In this document: piece after piece, positions 37,158 through 47,252 of the stretch
Position numbering within the stretch: the first letter of the stretch is position 1
How the letters are laid out: every line of letters begins with the position of its first letter
From: Paenibacillus sp. FSL R5-0623
GTDB lineage: Bacteria > Bacillota > Bacilli > Paenibacillales > Paenibacillaceae
Direction of reading: 5' to 3'
Assembly (NCBI RefSeq): GCF_037974265.1
Contig: NZ_CP150233.1
Location: forward strand, 2,976,001-3,040,000
DNA length: 64,000 nucleotides
Made by a program: the position numbers and the translations under genes
Notes under the pieces: generated by a model
The model's input: only the letters and a program-made list of their open reading frames with translations
The model's database searches: none
Told to the model about the DNA's origin: nothing

Positions 37158-37186
37158 TTGCGTCTAATGGAACCGGTTCCTATAAT
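37158..37186 (+). promoter_or_regulatory. scrB promoter with operator O2 in the spacer
   Basis: TTGCGT (37158-37163), 17-base spacer containing GGAACCGGTTCC (37169-37180), and TATAAT (37181-37186). A bound repressor would block RNA polymerase directly. Confidence 0.82.
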
Positions 37187-37196
37187 TTGATTTTCG

Positions 37197-37380
37197 TATA
37201 AGTTAAATAAGAAATAAACATGTACGTAGAGGGCAGAAAAAATCTGAAGAAACGTAGTGTTCGCCTTTAGAACCGGATTTCACCCTATAGAAAAGGGATC
37301 AGGAAATCTGGGGATAACAGCGATCGGAGGATTGTTCTGCCATCGTAGTCCCAGTGTGAAATTTCTTGGTCTAACTTATA
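37197..37380 (+). repeat. Dispersed palindromic repeat, copy B, inside the scrB 5' UTR
   Basis: 184 bases. The left end TATAAGTTAAATAAG and the reverse complement of the right end TATAAGTTAGACCAAG form terminal inverted repeats. The core GGGGATAACAGCGATCGG and TTGTTCTGCC are present. It starts about 10 bases after the promoter -10, so it makes up nearly the whole scrB leader. Confidence 0.8.
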
Positions 37381-37403
37381 TAAGCAAGGAATGGAGAACA
37401 GCT

Positions 37404-38879
37404 ATGAAAATGACTAGAGAGCAACGCTACAGACGAATTGAGCAAGCAGAGCCTGGAGAGGTTGCGAAGCTTGAAGCACAGATCTCCGTATGTCCTTGGC
37501 GACAGAGTTATCACATTCAGCCGATAACAGGTCTGCTTAATGATCCTAACGGCTTTGCATATTATCAAGGCTATTATCATCTGTTCTATCAGTGGTTTCC
37601 ACTTGGAACAGAACATGGCATGAAATACTGGTATCATACCCGCTCGAAGAATCTGGTGAACTGGGAAAATGTCGGGATTGGAATCGAACCGGGTGGCAGG
37701 TATGACTCACACGGGGCTTATTCAGGCAGTGCGATTGAAAAAGACGGCAAGTTGCACTTGCTATACACGGGCAATACGAGGGATGAGGCTTGGGTCAGAC
37801 ACCCGTATCAATGCTTGGCAGTTATGGATGAAAGCGGTTCAGTATCCAAACTGAATGATCCAGTGATCTCATCTGTGCCAGACGGATACACGGAACACTT
37901 CAGAGATCCCAAAGTGTGGCAACAAGGAGACACGTATTATGGTGTAATTGGTGCGCAGAGAACAGACGAGACGGGATGTACAGTGCTGTATCGCTCCATT
38001 GATCTGAACAACTGGGAGTTTCTTGGTGAAATTCGTACGCAATTAACCTCCTTTGGCTATATGTGGGAGTGCCCGGATTATATGGAGATGGACGGGAAAG
38101 GTGTACTTGTCTTTTCCCCACAAGGCATAGACGCTGCGGGAGATCATTATCAGAATATTTTTCAATCCGGTTATCTGATCGGTGAGCCGCTCAATCTCCA
38201 GACAAGAGAGTTCAATCATGGTGAATTTCAGGAGTTGGATCGTGGATTCGACTTCTATGCTCCGCAGACGATGCTGGCTCCGGACGGAAGACGTATTCTG
38301 GTTGGTTGGATGGGACTTCCCGATCTGGCGTATCCGACCGATGATAGCGGTTGGGCTCATTGCCTGACCATTCCTCGGCAGTTGTCACTCCGAGACGGCA
38401 AGCTAATCCAGCTACCTGTTACAGAGATGGTGCAATTGCGTCTGCAAGAGGAAGGGACTCATATTCGCGCAACGATTGACAATGAAAGCCGATCTTTCAC
38501 TGGTTTTAATGGGATTGCCTATGAGCTGAAATGTGAGATAAGCCATGTAGATGCAGAGATTGTAGGCATCGAACTCCGGGCAAATGGAACTGAAAAAACG
38601 GTTCTTCTGTATGATCGGATTCAGCAGAAAGTTGTCTTGGATCGGACGATGTCTGGTGCCAAGTTGGCAGAACAGAACGGTGTTGTACGACAGTGCACAC
38701 TTACTGCGGAAGTGATTAAGTTCCATCTGTTCGTAGATGCATCTTCAGTCGAGGTCTTTGTGAACGATGGTGAGGAGGTCTTTACCAGTCGTATTTTCCC
38801 AAGCCGGGACAGCGTGGACATTCGTTTTTTTGCACACGGAGGCAAAGCTGATTTTGAAGCAACTCAATGGAATTATTAA
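37404..38879 (+). CDS. scrB: Sucrose-6-phosphate hydrolase (GH32)
   Basis: 491 residues. The GH32 five-blade propeller shows its three acidic motifs: LNDPNG (nucleophile Asp47), RDPK near 167, and ECPD (acid/base Glu222). A C-terminal beta-sandwich closes the protein (about 360-491). It cleaves the sucrose-6-phosphate that the adjacent PTS enzyme makes, giving glucose-6-phosphate and fructose. AATGGAGA precedes the ATG; the frame open to 37257 runs through the repeat element and is not the start. Operon with scrA (26-base gap), under scrR. Confidence 0.93.
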   Translation: MKMTREQRYRRIEQAEPGEVAKLEAQISVCPWRQSYHIQPITGLLNDPNGFAYYQGYYHLFYQWFPLGTEHGMKYWYHTRSKNLVNWENVGIGIEPGGRYDSHGAYSGSAIEKDGKLHLLYTGNTRDEAWVRHPYQCLAVMDESGSVSKLNDPVISSVPDGYTEHFRDPKVWQQGDTYYGVIGAQRTDETGCTVLYRSIDLNNWEFLGEIRTQLTSFGYMWECPDYMEMDGKGVLVFSPQGIDAAGDHYQNIFQSGYLIGEPLNLQTREFNHGEFQELDRGFDFYAPQTMLAPDGRRILVGWMGLPDLAYPTDDSGWAHCLTIPRQLSLRDGKLIQLPVTEMVQLRLQEEGTHIRATIDNESRSFTGFNGIAYELKCEISHVDAEIVGIELRANGTEKTVLLYDRIQQKVVLDRTMSGAKLAEQNGVVRQCTLTAEVIKFHLFVDASSVEVFVNDGEEVFTSRIFPSRDSVDIRFFAHGGKADFEATQWNY

Positions 38880-38905
38880 GTATTACGTGAGAGGAATGAG
38901 ATAAC

Positions 38906-40888
38906 ATGTCGGAGAATCAACGCATTGCCCAGGAAGTCATTCATGCCATCGGGGGCAAAGAGAATATCGCATCATTTGCACATTGTGCAACACGTCTTCG
39001 CATCATGGTGAAAGATAAAGAAAAAATTGATCAGAAAACGGTCGAGAACATCGAGAAGGTGAAAGGCGCTTTTTTCAACTCAGGTCAATATCAGATTATC
39101 TTTGGTACGGGAACAGTGAATCGAATCTTTGAAGAGGTTGAGAAGCTGGGCATCGAAGGAACGTCTAAGGATGATGTAAAGAGCCAGGGGAAAAAAGAAG
39201 GAAATGCTTTTCAACGGGCGATCCGCACGTTTGGTGACGTATTTGTACCCATCATTCCCGTTCTGGTAGCTACAGGGCTGTTCATGGGATTGCGCGGATT
39301 ACTTACCCAGAATGAAATTCTGGCGTTATTCGGTGCAACACCTGATGATATCTCGGCCAATTTCCTGTTGTTCACTCAAATCCTGACGGATACGGCCTTT
39401 GCATTTCTACCTGCACTTGTAGCGTGGTCCGCATTCCGCGTATTTGGCGGAAGTCCGGTACTTGGTATCGTACTGGGGCTAATGCTGGTTAATCCCGCTT
39501 TACCCAATGCTTACGCGGTGGCAGATGGATCAGCACAGCCGTTGCATATGTTCGGTTTTATACCTGTCGTGGGTTATCAAGGATCGGTTCTGCCTGCGTT
39601 CTTTGTAGGTTTGATTGGAGCCAAGTTTGAAAAGGTATTAAGAAGACGGGTACCTGAGGCACTGGACTTAATTCTGACTCCTTTTATTACGTTAACGGTT
39701 ATGATTACGCTTGGACTATTCGCCATTGGTCCCGTGTTCCATTCCCTAGAAGAGTGGGTGCTGCATGGAACAACTGCTGTATTGGATCTTCCGTTTGGCA
39801 TCGCAGGTATTATCATTGGATTCTTCCATCAGATTATTGTCGTTACCGGTGTACATCACATCTTTAATTTCCTGGAGATTCAGCTACTGGAAAAGACAGG
39901 ATTCAATCCGTTCAATGCCATCATTACCTGTGCCATGGCAGCACAAGGAGCGGCTTGTCTAGCAGTCGGTCTGAAGACCAAAAATATGAAACTCAAAGCA
40001 CTCGCATTACCTTCTTCCTTGTCCGCATTTCTGGGCATTACCGAGCCAGCCATCTTCGGAGTTAACTTGCGTTATATGAAACCCTTTATTATGGGACTGG
40101 TTGGTGGTGGTGTAGGTGGTTTCATCGCTTCCTTGTTCCATCTGCAAGGTACAGGTATGGCTGTAACGGTTATTCCAGGAACATTGCTTTATCTGAACAG
40201 CCAACTGCCGTTGTATATTTTGTCCAACGTGGTTGCCATGGCTATTGCATTTGCACTTACCTGGTTCTTCGGATATAAGGATCAACCAGTTGCAGAAGAA
40301 TCAGTGAGCCATGAAAACAGTGGAGTAACATCAACTGAAGTTAAAGCAGAGCAATCTAATCCGCATATTAATTCAGTTACCGTTGCCGTTACAAGCAATC
40401 GTCTTAAGGTAGATTTTCTCGAAATAGCTTCGCCAATGAACGGTACCGTCGTTGCTCTGGAGCAGGTTCCTGACCCGGCGTTCTCGGAAAAACACATGGG
40501 TGAAGGCATTGCCATTGAGCCATCAGAAGGAAAAGTGTACGCACCGTTTGATGGTGTCATCGCACATGTCATGAACAAGAGTAAACATGCGGTGATTCTG
40601 GAGCATGAGACAGGTGTACAGATGCTGGTTCATATCGGAATTAATACGGTTGGACTGAAAGGAAACGGTTTTACCGCGCATGTGAATACCGGAGATCGTG
40701 TAACTGCAGGACAGTTGTTGATTGAATTTGACATGGATGTCATTCAGGCAGCTGGTTTGCCTTTGATTACACCCGTGTTGATCCCAAGTGGAAACGAATC
40801 GATAGCAACGGTTACAGCGACGTCAACAGGTCATATTCAAGCCAATGGGGAAGCGGTACTTGTAGTGAAATTTACTGAGCCACAATAG
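38906..40888 (+). CDS. scrA: Sucrose-type PTS enzyme IIBCA
   Basis: 660 residues in order: EIIB (about 1-85, phospho-Cys27 in SFAHCATRLRI), EIIC with about ten membrane segments (about 105-460), then a linker and a fused EIIA domain (about 505-655, His576 in LVHIGINTV). It imports and phosphorylates sucrose using HPr-P. The EIIA domain is often separate in sucrose systems; here it is fused, so the protein needs only EI and HPr. It is the last gene of the scr operon. Confidence 0.92.
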   Translation: MSENQRIAQEVIHAIGGKENIASFAHCATRLRIMVKDKEKIDQKTVENIEKVKGAFFNSGQYQIIFGTGTVNRIFEEVEKLGIEGTSKDDVKSQGKKEGNAFQRAIRTFGDVFVPIIPVLVATGLFMGLRGLLTQNEILALFGATPDDISANFLLFTQILTDTAFAFLPALVAWSAFRVFGGSPVLGIVLGLMLVNPALPNAYAVADGSAQPLHMFGFIPVVGYQGSVLPAFFVGLIGAKFEKVLRRRVPEALDLILTPFITLTVMITLGLFAIGPVFHSLEEWVLHGTTAVLDLPFGIAGIIIGFFHQIIVVTGVHHIFNFLEIQLLEKTGFNPFNAIITCAMAAQGAACLAVGLKTKNMKLKALALPSSLSAFLGITEPAIFGVNLRYMKPFIMGLVGGGVGGFIASLFHLQGTGMAVTVIPGTLLYLNSQLPLYILSNVVAMAIAFALTWFFGYKDQPVAEESVSHENSGVTSTEVKAEQSNPHINSVTVAVTSNRLKVDFLEIASPMNGTVVALEQVPDPAFSEKHMGEGIAIEPSEGKVYAPFDGVIAHVMNKSKHAVILEHETGVQMLVHIGINTVGLKGNGFTAHVNTGDRVTAGQLLIEFDMDVIQAAGLPLITPVLIPSGNESIATVTATSTGHIQANGEAVLVVKFTEPQ

Positions 40889-40899
40889 CGGCGTGTAAA

Positions 40900-40945
40900 G
40901 TGGGAAGCGGGGAGAGATTCATCTCACCCGTTTCCCTTTTTTTGT
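40900..40945 (+). terminator. Terminator after scrA
   Basis: GGGAAGCGGG-GAGA, loop TTCA, TCTC-CCCGTTTCCC and seven T. Confidence 0.9.
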
Positions 40946-41074
40946 GTACAATCGTATGAAATTAAAGAAACATCATTGGTGATCTAAGTAATCCAAGTGA
41001 GTTAGCACGCAAGAGAGCACCATTTTACGATTATCCAATCGACGCCCTATGAAAAACAAACGTTAATCGTAATC

Positions 41075-41974
41075 CTACAGACCAGCGTGACGTTTCAGTC
41101 GCTCTGCAATCTGCATCAAATCTTCCGCAGATATCCCTGGCGCAAATTCTTCCGGCAGATCAGGTAGCTCAGGCACTGGCCCTCCATAACCCGGCAAGCC
41201 GGCAAAAGCCTCCAGTTTACCACCATCGGTTGGGTGTGTTCCTTTCCAAATTTGGGCAATGCCCTGATAATCCTTGTCGCTGAACGTGTACAACCTGCGG
41301 TGCTCACCCTTCGCTTCCCACTTACGTGTCGTTTCAAAAGCTTTGTTATCCAGTCGTGGAATAGGAAACATCTTCGTTACATCCACACCCGTTGCAATTT
41401 CCAGTGCCTTGGCATACGCAAGAACATGCACACCGCCGCGTACAAGCAGATAACCTGTCATTTCTCGGGCTGTTTTGTTGTCGGTCATTTCGTAGACTCT
41501 CATTTTGTGAGTTCTTGCTCCGCACTCAAGAAAGAAATTATGCAGCAGATCAAAGATCAGATTGCCACTGCTCACGACATATGAACCATTCCAGGGTCTT
41601 CCCATGGAGTCATACGGGAGCGCTGTCTGAGCCGATTCGATAAAATGTGAAGTCATCCGTGCGTCTTTGCCTACACGTAGCGGGGTAGAGTCCGGGGCGC
41701 CTGGTGAAGTGGAACCTTCAAGCATGAGGTTAATCGTATTGGCGACAAGTTCGACATGGCCGAATTCCTCTGCGGTAATACTTGCAACAATGTCATAAAA
41801 AGGACGCAGCTTGGATCTGCCTCTGAAATTGAATGACTGAAACATATAGTTGTTTAATGTTGACATTTCCCCGAACTTTCCACCAAGCAACTCCTGAACT
41901 GCACTAGCTCCATTAGGGTCCGGATTATTGGATATGGGTAATTCGATGGCAAGACGGTCTACACGTTTAAACAT
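41075..41974 (-). CDS. Manganese catalase
   Basis: 299-residue ferritin-like protein that dismutates hydrogen peroxide with a dimanganese centre. Candidate ligands are Glu36 (GEMSTL), Glu69/70 with His73 (AEEFGH), and the later FLECGARTHKMRVYE and GGVHVLAYAK pairs. The acidic, glycine/proline-rich C-terminal tail (GYGGPVPELPDLPEEFAPG) is typical. A good GAGGGGGAAA site precedes the ATG. The gap to the endoglucanase terminator is only about 75 bases, so the promoter lies just after it. Possibly stress-controlled; no sigma-B motif is convincing. Confidence 0.93.
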   Translation of the reverse strand: MFKRVDRLAIELPISNNPDPNGASAVQELLGGKFGEMSTLNNYMFQSFNFRGRSKLRPFYDIVASITAEEFGHVELVANTINLMLEGSTSPGAPDSTPLRVGKDARMTSHFIESAQTALPYDSMGRPWNGSYVVSSGNLIFDLLHNFFLECGARTHKMRVYEMTDNKTAREMTGYLLVRGGVHVLAYAKALEIATGVDVTKMFPIPRLDNKAFETTRKWEAKGEHRRLYTFSDKDYQGIAQIWKGTHPTDGGKLEAFAGLPGYGGPVPELPDLPEEFAPGISAEDLMQIAERLKRHAGL

Positions 41975-42047
41975 GACATTTCCCCCTCAATCCTAGTTAC
42001 TGTAAAAGTATGAAGGGTTACTTGTACGTTATTCGGTCGTTGGTGAA

Positions 42048-42093
42048 ACAAAAAAACGTTCTGCCAGAGCTTAAAGCTCTGAACAGAACGTTA
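42048..42093 (-). terminator. Terminator after the GH5 endoglucanase gene
   Basis: On the minus strand AACGTTCTG-CAGAGC, loop, GCTCTG-CAGAACGTT, then a run of T. Long stem and strong U-tract. Confidence 0.95.
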
Positions 42094-42102
42094 GATGAGT
42101 TC

Positions 42103-43830
42103 TTATTTGGAAGCTACGCCAACAACGCTTGTTCCATTTTTCGTGATTTTGTACGTCAGCACATCTCCGTTCCAGAAATGGAACTTAAGCGTGACTTCGC
42201 CATCATTGGTTTCATTGAAGAAGTTAGGTTTCAGTTCAATCACATTACGTTCGTAGTCTGGGCTAAATGTGTAGGAGAATTCCTTGAACGAAGTCCAGTT
42301 CTGTGGACCGGCGTTCTCTCCGTTTGCATATGTTGCTTCCATCGTGGCGAGCTGATTGCCGTTAAACGTAGTCGGAATGGCAAATGCACTGGTTGTGCCT
42401 GTTGCATCGTTCAACTTAGGTGTGTCATATTTAATGATATTAAAGTTCCAGTCAGCACCTTCATTGAATCCAGCTGTAAGTGTGGCATTGACGCCCAAAT
42501 CACCAGAGGCTGTCAATTTGGTTAACAGATTGGATTTTAACGTAAGTACATCTTTTTTGATCGTATAGTCTTTACCTCTGACAAGAGGAGAAGTACCATT
42601 TTTCAACGAATTGAATTTGTTCCCATTCAGATTGAGTTTTACCTTCTGATCTTGAATGGCTTCATTTTGTTTAAGATATACGAGATCCGTTTCGGCTGTG
42701 GATGAACGACCTGTCCAGCTGGCTTTCATGGTATCAAATAATTCCTGATCAGACCAAGTAAAGCTTGTGCGACCGAAGTGTTGTCCGTTATCCCACAACA
42801 TCGTTGTCATCTGTTTTTGACGCAGATATTGTCCAACAAATTCGAAAAATTTCAGCTTTTCGCCTTGCTCAATAACACCTGTGTGCTGGTCAAAACCAAG
42901 CAAGCCATACTCACCGACGATAACCGGAATGCCTTTCGCTGTAAAAGCATTGTATACCCGATCAAATGTGTCGGTAACGTCCTTCTGTACTTCCTCGTTA
43001 TACTTGGTGTAACCTGCGATGTTCACACTGAATGGCCAGAACCCGTAGTAGTGAACGGTTGCAATAATATTGCTGTCATTCAATTTTTGAATGGTCTTAT
43101 TCAGTTCATCCAGATCAGGTTGAGCGGAAGAGGTATGCATCGTTGGAAGCACAAGTGGACGTGTCTCGTTGTTTCCACCCGAAGTTCTTACGATCTTGTG
43201 AAAAGAAGTATTTAACTCGTCCAGCATGCGATATCCAATCGCTGCATCCGTTGTGCCGCCTTCGGAGAAACGTGGTTCGTTAACACTCTCGAACATGAGT
43301 TTATCGGATGCATCTTTGAATTTGTCCGCAATCTGAGTCCAAGCAGCGTTGTAACGTGCAAGCACGTTGTCATGGTCTTTCTCCATGTAACTGATCCAGC
43401 GCCAGGAATCATGGTGAAGATTGATCATGACGTAGAGATCGGCATCGAGGGCCCAGTTTACTACTTCTTGAACCCGATTCATGTAAGCGGAATCAATTGT
43501 GTAGTTGGGTGCGTCACCAATGTGGGCTTCCCAGGTCACAGGAATACGGATACTGTTGTAGCCCTCAGCAGCGATCGACTGAATTAGTTCCTTCGTAATG
43601 CGCGGGTTGCCCCAGGCTGTCTCATCTTCACCAACGGCATCCAGAGAGTTACCCAGATTCCAGCCAGGCTCCATGGCGTTCACGTAGGCCTGCATTTTGC
43701 TTGGCGCGGCTGAGGTATTGGCCTGTTCGCTGTTGTCAGTTGCAGCTGAAGCCATAGCAGAGGAGAATAGAGATAGAATCATGGCAGTCACGAGCGTAAG
43801 AGATAAGACTGATTTGCGGGTTTTTTTCAT
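42103..43830 (-). CDS. Secreted GH5 endoglucanase with X2 and CBM46-like modules
   Basis: 575 residues. Signal peptide (1-29, ends MASAA), GH5 subfamily 4-like catalytic domain (about 45-375; LHHDSW near 140, acid/base Glu185 in VNEPRF, nucleophile Glu307 in IVGEYG, a WDNGQHFGR segment near 347), an X2/Ig-like module (about 382-470, LNLNGNKFNSLKNG), and a C-terminal CBM46-like module (about 475-575). The same three-part layout occurs in Bacillus Cel5B enzymes that attack beta-1,4-glucan or xyloglucan. Start ATG chosen by AAGGAG; the frame continues open to 43911 with no signal. A cre box lies upstream. Confidence 0.92.
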   Translation of the reverse strand: MKKTRKSVLSLTLVTAMILSLFSSAMASAATDNSEQANTSAAPSKMQAYVNAMEPGWNLGNSLDAVGEDETAWGNPRITKELIQSIAAEGYNSIRIPVTWEAHIGDAPNYTIDSAYMNRVQEVVNWALDADLYVMINLHHDSWRWISYMEKDHDNVLARYNAAWTQIADKFKDASDKLMFESVNEPRFSEGGTTDAAIGYRMLDELNTSFHKIVRTSGGNNETRPLVLPTMHTSSAQPDLDELNKTIQKLNDSNIIATVHYYGFWPFSVNIAGYTKYNEEVQKDVTDTFDRVYNAFTAKGIPVIVGEYGLLGFDQHTGVIEQGEKLKFFEFVGQYLRQKQMTTMLWDNGQHFGRTSFTWSDQELFDTMKASWTGRSSTAETDLVYLKQNEAIQDQKVKLNLNGNKFNSLKNGTSPLVRGKDYTIKKDVLTLKSNLLTKLTASGDLGVNATLTAGFNEGADWNFNIIKYDTPKLNDATGTTSAFAIPTTFNGNQLATMEATYANGENAGPQNWTSFKEFSYTFSPDYERNVIELKPNFFNETNDGEVTLKFHFWNGDVLTYKITKNGTSVVGVASK

Positions 43831-43953
43831 TAATATAGTCTCCTTCGAATAGAGAATGGTTGAACATGAATAGCGGTTAAGCAGGGTGGAAATAGAGTTC
43901 AACGCAAACAAAAGTTCACTTGTGTAATACTGGAATCACCACCGATTTATGTA

Positions 43954-43969
43954 CTGAAAGCGTTTTCGT
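43954..43969. promoter_or_regulatory. cre box upstream of the endoglucanase
   Basis: CTGAAAGCGTTTTCGT matches the CcpA consensus except at the outer bases. It is about 125 bases upstream of the minus-strand endoglucanase start, where a promoter region would lie, so glucose repression is likely. Confidence 0.65.
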
Positions 43970-44090
43970 AATTTACTATATCATGATTTAATATTGGACA
44001 ATACCTGCACAATTGGAATAAAAATCATGTGAAAATCAGTGATTGCTTTTGAATGATAATTAGATTTAAATACCCTGGGAGGGATCTAAT

Positions 44091-44921
44091 ATGAAGCTGG
44101 ATGCACATCAACATTTCTGGGAATACAATGTCGCCGAGTACGGATGGATTGGCGAAGAGATGAAAGCCATTCGTCAATCTTTTCTTCCGGAAGATCTTGA
44201 ACCTTTATTGGTCCAATCCGGACTGGATGGATGTATTGCGGTACAAGCCAGACAATCACTGACAGAAACCGAGTGGCTTCTGCAGTTGGCAGATCGGCAT
44301 GAATGTATCAAAGGTGTTGTTGGATGGGTGGACCTTTGTTCAGATGAAGTTCGGAAGCAGCTTGAACTGTTCGCGTCCAATCCATATCTGAAGGGCGTAC
44401 GTCATGTCATACAGGATGAACCTGATCTGGATTATGTATTGAGAGAAGACTTTCAGCGCGGAATTTCATTGCTTAAGGAGTATGATATGGCCTATGATCT
44501 GTTGGTGTCCAAGGAGCAACTGCCTTATGCCGTTGAACTGGTTAAGACGTTTCCTGAACAACGATTTGTACTTGATCATCTAGCCAAACCCGACATAAAA
44601 TCAGGTATACTCTCACCATGGAAAGAAGCGCTTGAGTCATTGGCCGCACAACCTAATGCGTACTGTAAACTTTCAGGGATGGTGACGGAAGCAGACTGGG
44701 CAAATTGGACTCCGAGCGACTTTACAGCCTATCTGAATATCGCCATAGAAGCCTTTGGTGCGAAACGGTTAATGTTCGGATCCGACTGGCCCGTGAGTAA
44801 CGTTTCAGCTACGTATTCTGAAGTATACGGTCTCATTATGAATCACATTAATGCCCTACCCATATCAGATCAACAGATGATTCTTGGCGGCACATGTGCT
44901 ACGTTCTATCAAATATCGTAG
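44091..44921 (+). CDS. Amidohydrolase-family lactonase-like protein
   Basis: 276-residue TIM-barrel amidohydrolase. Metal-site motifs are DAHQHFWEY (residues 4-12, HxH), VLDHLAKP with a His near 165, and GSDWPVS near 230. The pattern matches the L-fuconolactonase / L-rhamnono-lactonase branch (COG3618), which hydrolyses sugar lactones. It stands alone, divergent from the endoglucanase, with GGGAGGGATC before the ATG. The rhamnose genes here belong to the phosphorylative route, so the substrate is uncertain. Confidence 0.82.
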   Translation: MKLDAHQHFWEYNVAEYGWIGEEMKAIRQSFLPEDLEPLLVQSGLDGCIAVQARQSLTETEWLLQLADRHECIKGVVGWVDLCSDEVRKQLELFASNPYLKGVRHVIQDEPDLDYVLREDFQRGISLLKEYDMAYDLLVSKEQLPYAVELVKTFPEQRFVLDHLAKPDIKSGILSPWKEALESLAAQPNAYCKLSGMVTEADWANWTPSDFTAYLNIAIEAFGAKRLMFGSDWPVSNVSATYSEVYGLIMNHINALPISDQQMILGGTCATFYQIS

Positions 44922-44935
44922 TAGGCAATTCGAAG

Positions 44936-44948
44936 CTAAACCGGTTTC
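44936..44948. promoter_or_regulatory. Possible LacI-type operator upstream of the GH1 transcript
   Basis: TAAACCGGTTTCA is a near-palindrome that differs from the scr operators only at outer bases. It lies just before the promoter at 44955. Whether ScrR or another LacI protein binds is unknown. Confidence 0.4.
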
Positions 44949-44954
44949 AAGAAG

Positions 44955-44983
44955 TTGACAACTGTTCTGATTCTTGCTAAAGT
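44955..44983 (+). promoter_or_regulatory. Promoter of the GH1 transcript
   Basis: TTGACA (44955-44960), 17-base spacer, TAAAGT (44978-44983). It precedes a RAT/terminator switch. Confidence 0.75.
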
Positions 44984-45010
44984 TTTATCCAATCCGCATA
45001 ATCATGACCT

Positions 45011-45089
45011 GGGAATGTTACCGATATGGGCATAACCTGAGCTGGCTTGTTTACACAATTTCGTGTATCCAGGCTGGTTCGGGTTTTTT
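45011..45089 (+). promoter_or_regulatory. LicT-type RAT and terminator 1 (GH1 leader)
   Basis: GGGAATGTTACCGATATGGG followed by CATAACCT (45011-45038) matches the ribonucleic antiterminator target bound by BglG/LicT proteins. It overlaps the 5' arm of a terminator (AACCTGAGCTGG to CCAGGCTGGTTCGGGTT plus T-run, 45034-45089). RAT folding and terminator folding exclude each other, so LicT should switch the gene on when beta-glucosides are present. Confidence 0.85.
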
Positions 45090-45091
45090 CT

Positions 45092-45317
45092 ATTTAAGTT
45101 GAACAACCGATTTTACACGAGACGACTGCGCGGCCAGAACAATCTTCCAATCGCTGTTATCCCCAGATTTTTTGATCCCTTTTTTAAAGGGTAAATCCGG
45201 TGATTAAGGCGAGTTTATGCTTACGAAGTAGCTTTCCATTGAAAGCTTTTAGCTTTGCTTCTCCAGATTTTTTCTGTCCTCTCCGTTTATGTGTAATTGT
45301 GTAGTTTAACTTAAATA
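45092..45317 (-). repeat. Dispersed palindromic repeat, copy C (inverted), in the GH1 leader
   Basis: 226 bases. Terminal inverted repeats are ATTTAAGTTGAAC (left) and, reverse-complemented, ATTTAAGTTAAAC (right). On the minus strand it carries the family blocks ACGGAGAGGACAG, AAGCTTTC..GAAAGCT, ACCCTTTAAAAAAGGG and CTGGGGATAACAGCGAT. It sits between the RAT terminator and the GH1 ribosome site. Confidence 0.82.
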
Positions 45318-45355
45318 TTTTGTCTTTTTAATATTCTAAGGATTTGAGCGGATAG

Positions 45356-46828
<1,473 letters not shown>

Positions 46829-46888
46829 TTTATATTTTTCTGAATTAAAATGGTTTGTACGGCAATAAAACATCGGAAGTTTCATCTA

Positions 46889-47014
46889 TATAAATTGAGC
46901 TAAACATTTACACAAAACGGAGAGGACAGGAAAAATCTGGGGATAACAGCGATCGGAAGGTTGTTCTGTCATCGGAGTAGCTAGTGTAAATATTCCTCTA
47001 GTTCAATTTGTATA
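46889..47014 (+). repeat. Dispersed palindromic repeat, copy D (126 bases, internally deleted)
   Basis: Same ends as copy A (TATAAATTGAGCTAAACA and, reverse-complemented, TATACAAATTGAAC) with TTTACAC on both sides. GGAGAGGACAGGAAAAATCTG jumps directly to GGGGATAACAGCGATCGG: the middle is missing between two AAAATCTG direct repeats. Confidence 0.85.
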
Positions 47015-47041
47015 ACCATGGGACTTCCGATTGTCCTCACA

Positions 47042-47079
47042 TTGAAAGCGTTGACATATAGTCAGGTTCGCGCTATACT
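47042..47079 (+). promoter_or_regulatory. licT promoter with cre box
   Basis: TTGACA (47051-47056), 17-base spacer, TATACT (47074-47079). TTGAAAGCGTTGACAT (47042-47057) matches the cre consensus with one mismatch and covers the -35, so CcpA should repress the operon. Confidence 0.8.
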
Positions 47080-47100
47080 TGACGCAATTATATCGTTTCT

Positions 47101-47193
47101 GGGATTGTTACTACTCGAAGTAGGCAAAACCTAAGCACCAAAAAAAGCAGACCACCATGTCTTGTTTATTTTGTGATGCTTCAGGTTTTTTTT
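47101..47193 (+). promoter_or_regulatory. LicT-type RAT and terminator 2 (licT leader)
   Basis: GGGATTGTTACTACTCGAAG then TAGGCAAAACCT (47101-47132) is a RAT, overlapping the 5' arm of a terminator closed by AAAACCTAAGCA and TGCTTCAGGTTTT plus T-run. It lies between the cre-bearing promoter and the licT start, implying self-control. Confidence 0.88.
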
Positions 47194-47252
47194 GTATGCC
47201 CAAAAGACGATGTATAACTGCCAAGAGAGTGGAACGTGACGGGGGGATTGAA

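Noticed and set aside
37083-37180. GGAACCGGTTCC sites as cre boxes
   Set aside because: They lack the cre TGNAARCG pattern and are perfect CCGG palindromes beside a LacI-family gene, so a sucrose operator is more likely.
42010-42525. 171-codon plus-strand frame across the endoglucanase end and terminator
   Set aside because: It spans the strong minus-strand terminator and the C-terminus of a recognised enzyme; no ribosome site or homologous motif.
47157-47252. In-frame extension of LicT to 47157
   Set aside because: The extension runs through the RAT terminator and is cysteine-rich; His numbering and length agree with a GTG start at 47253.
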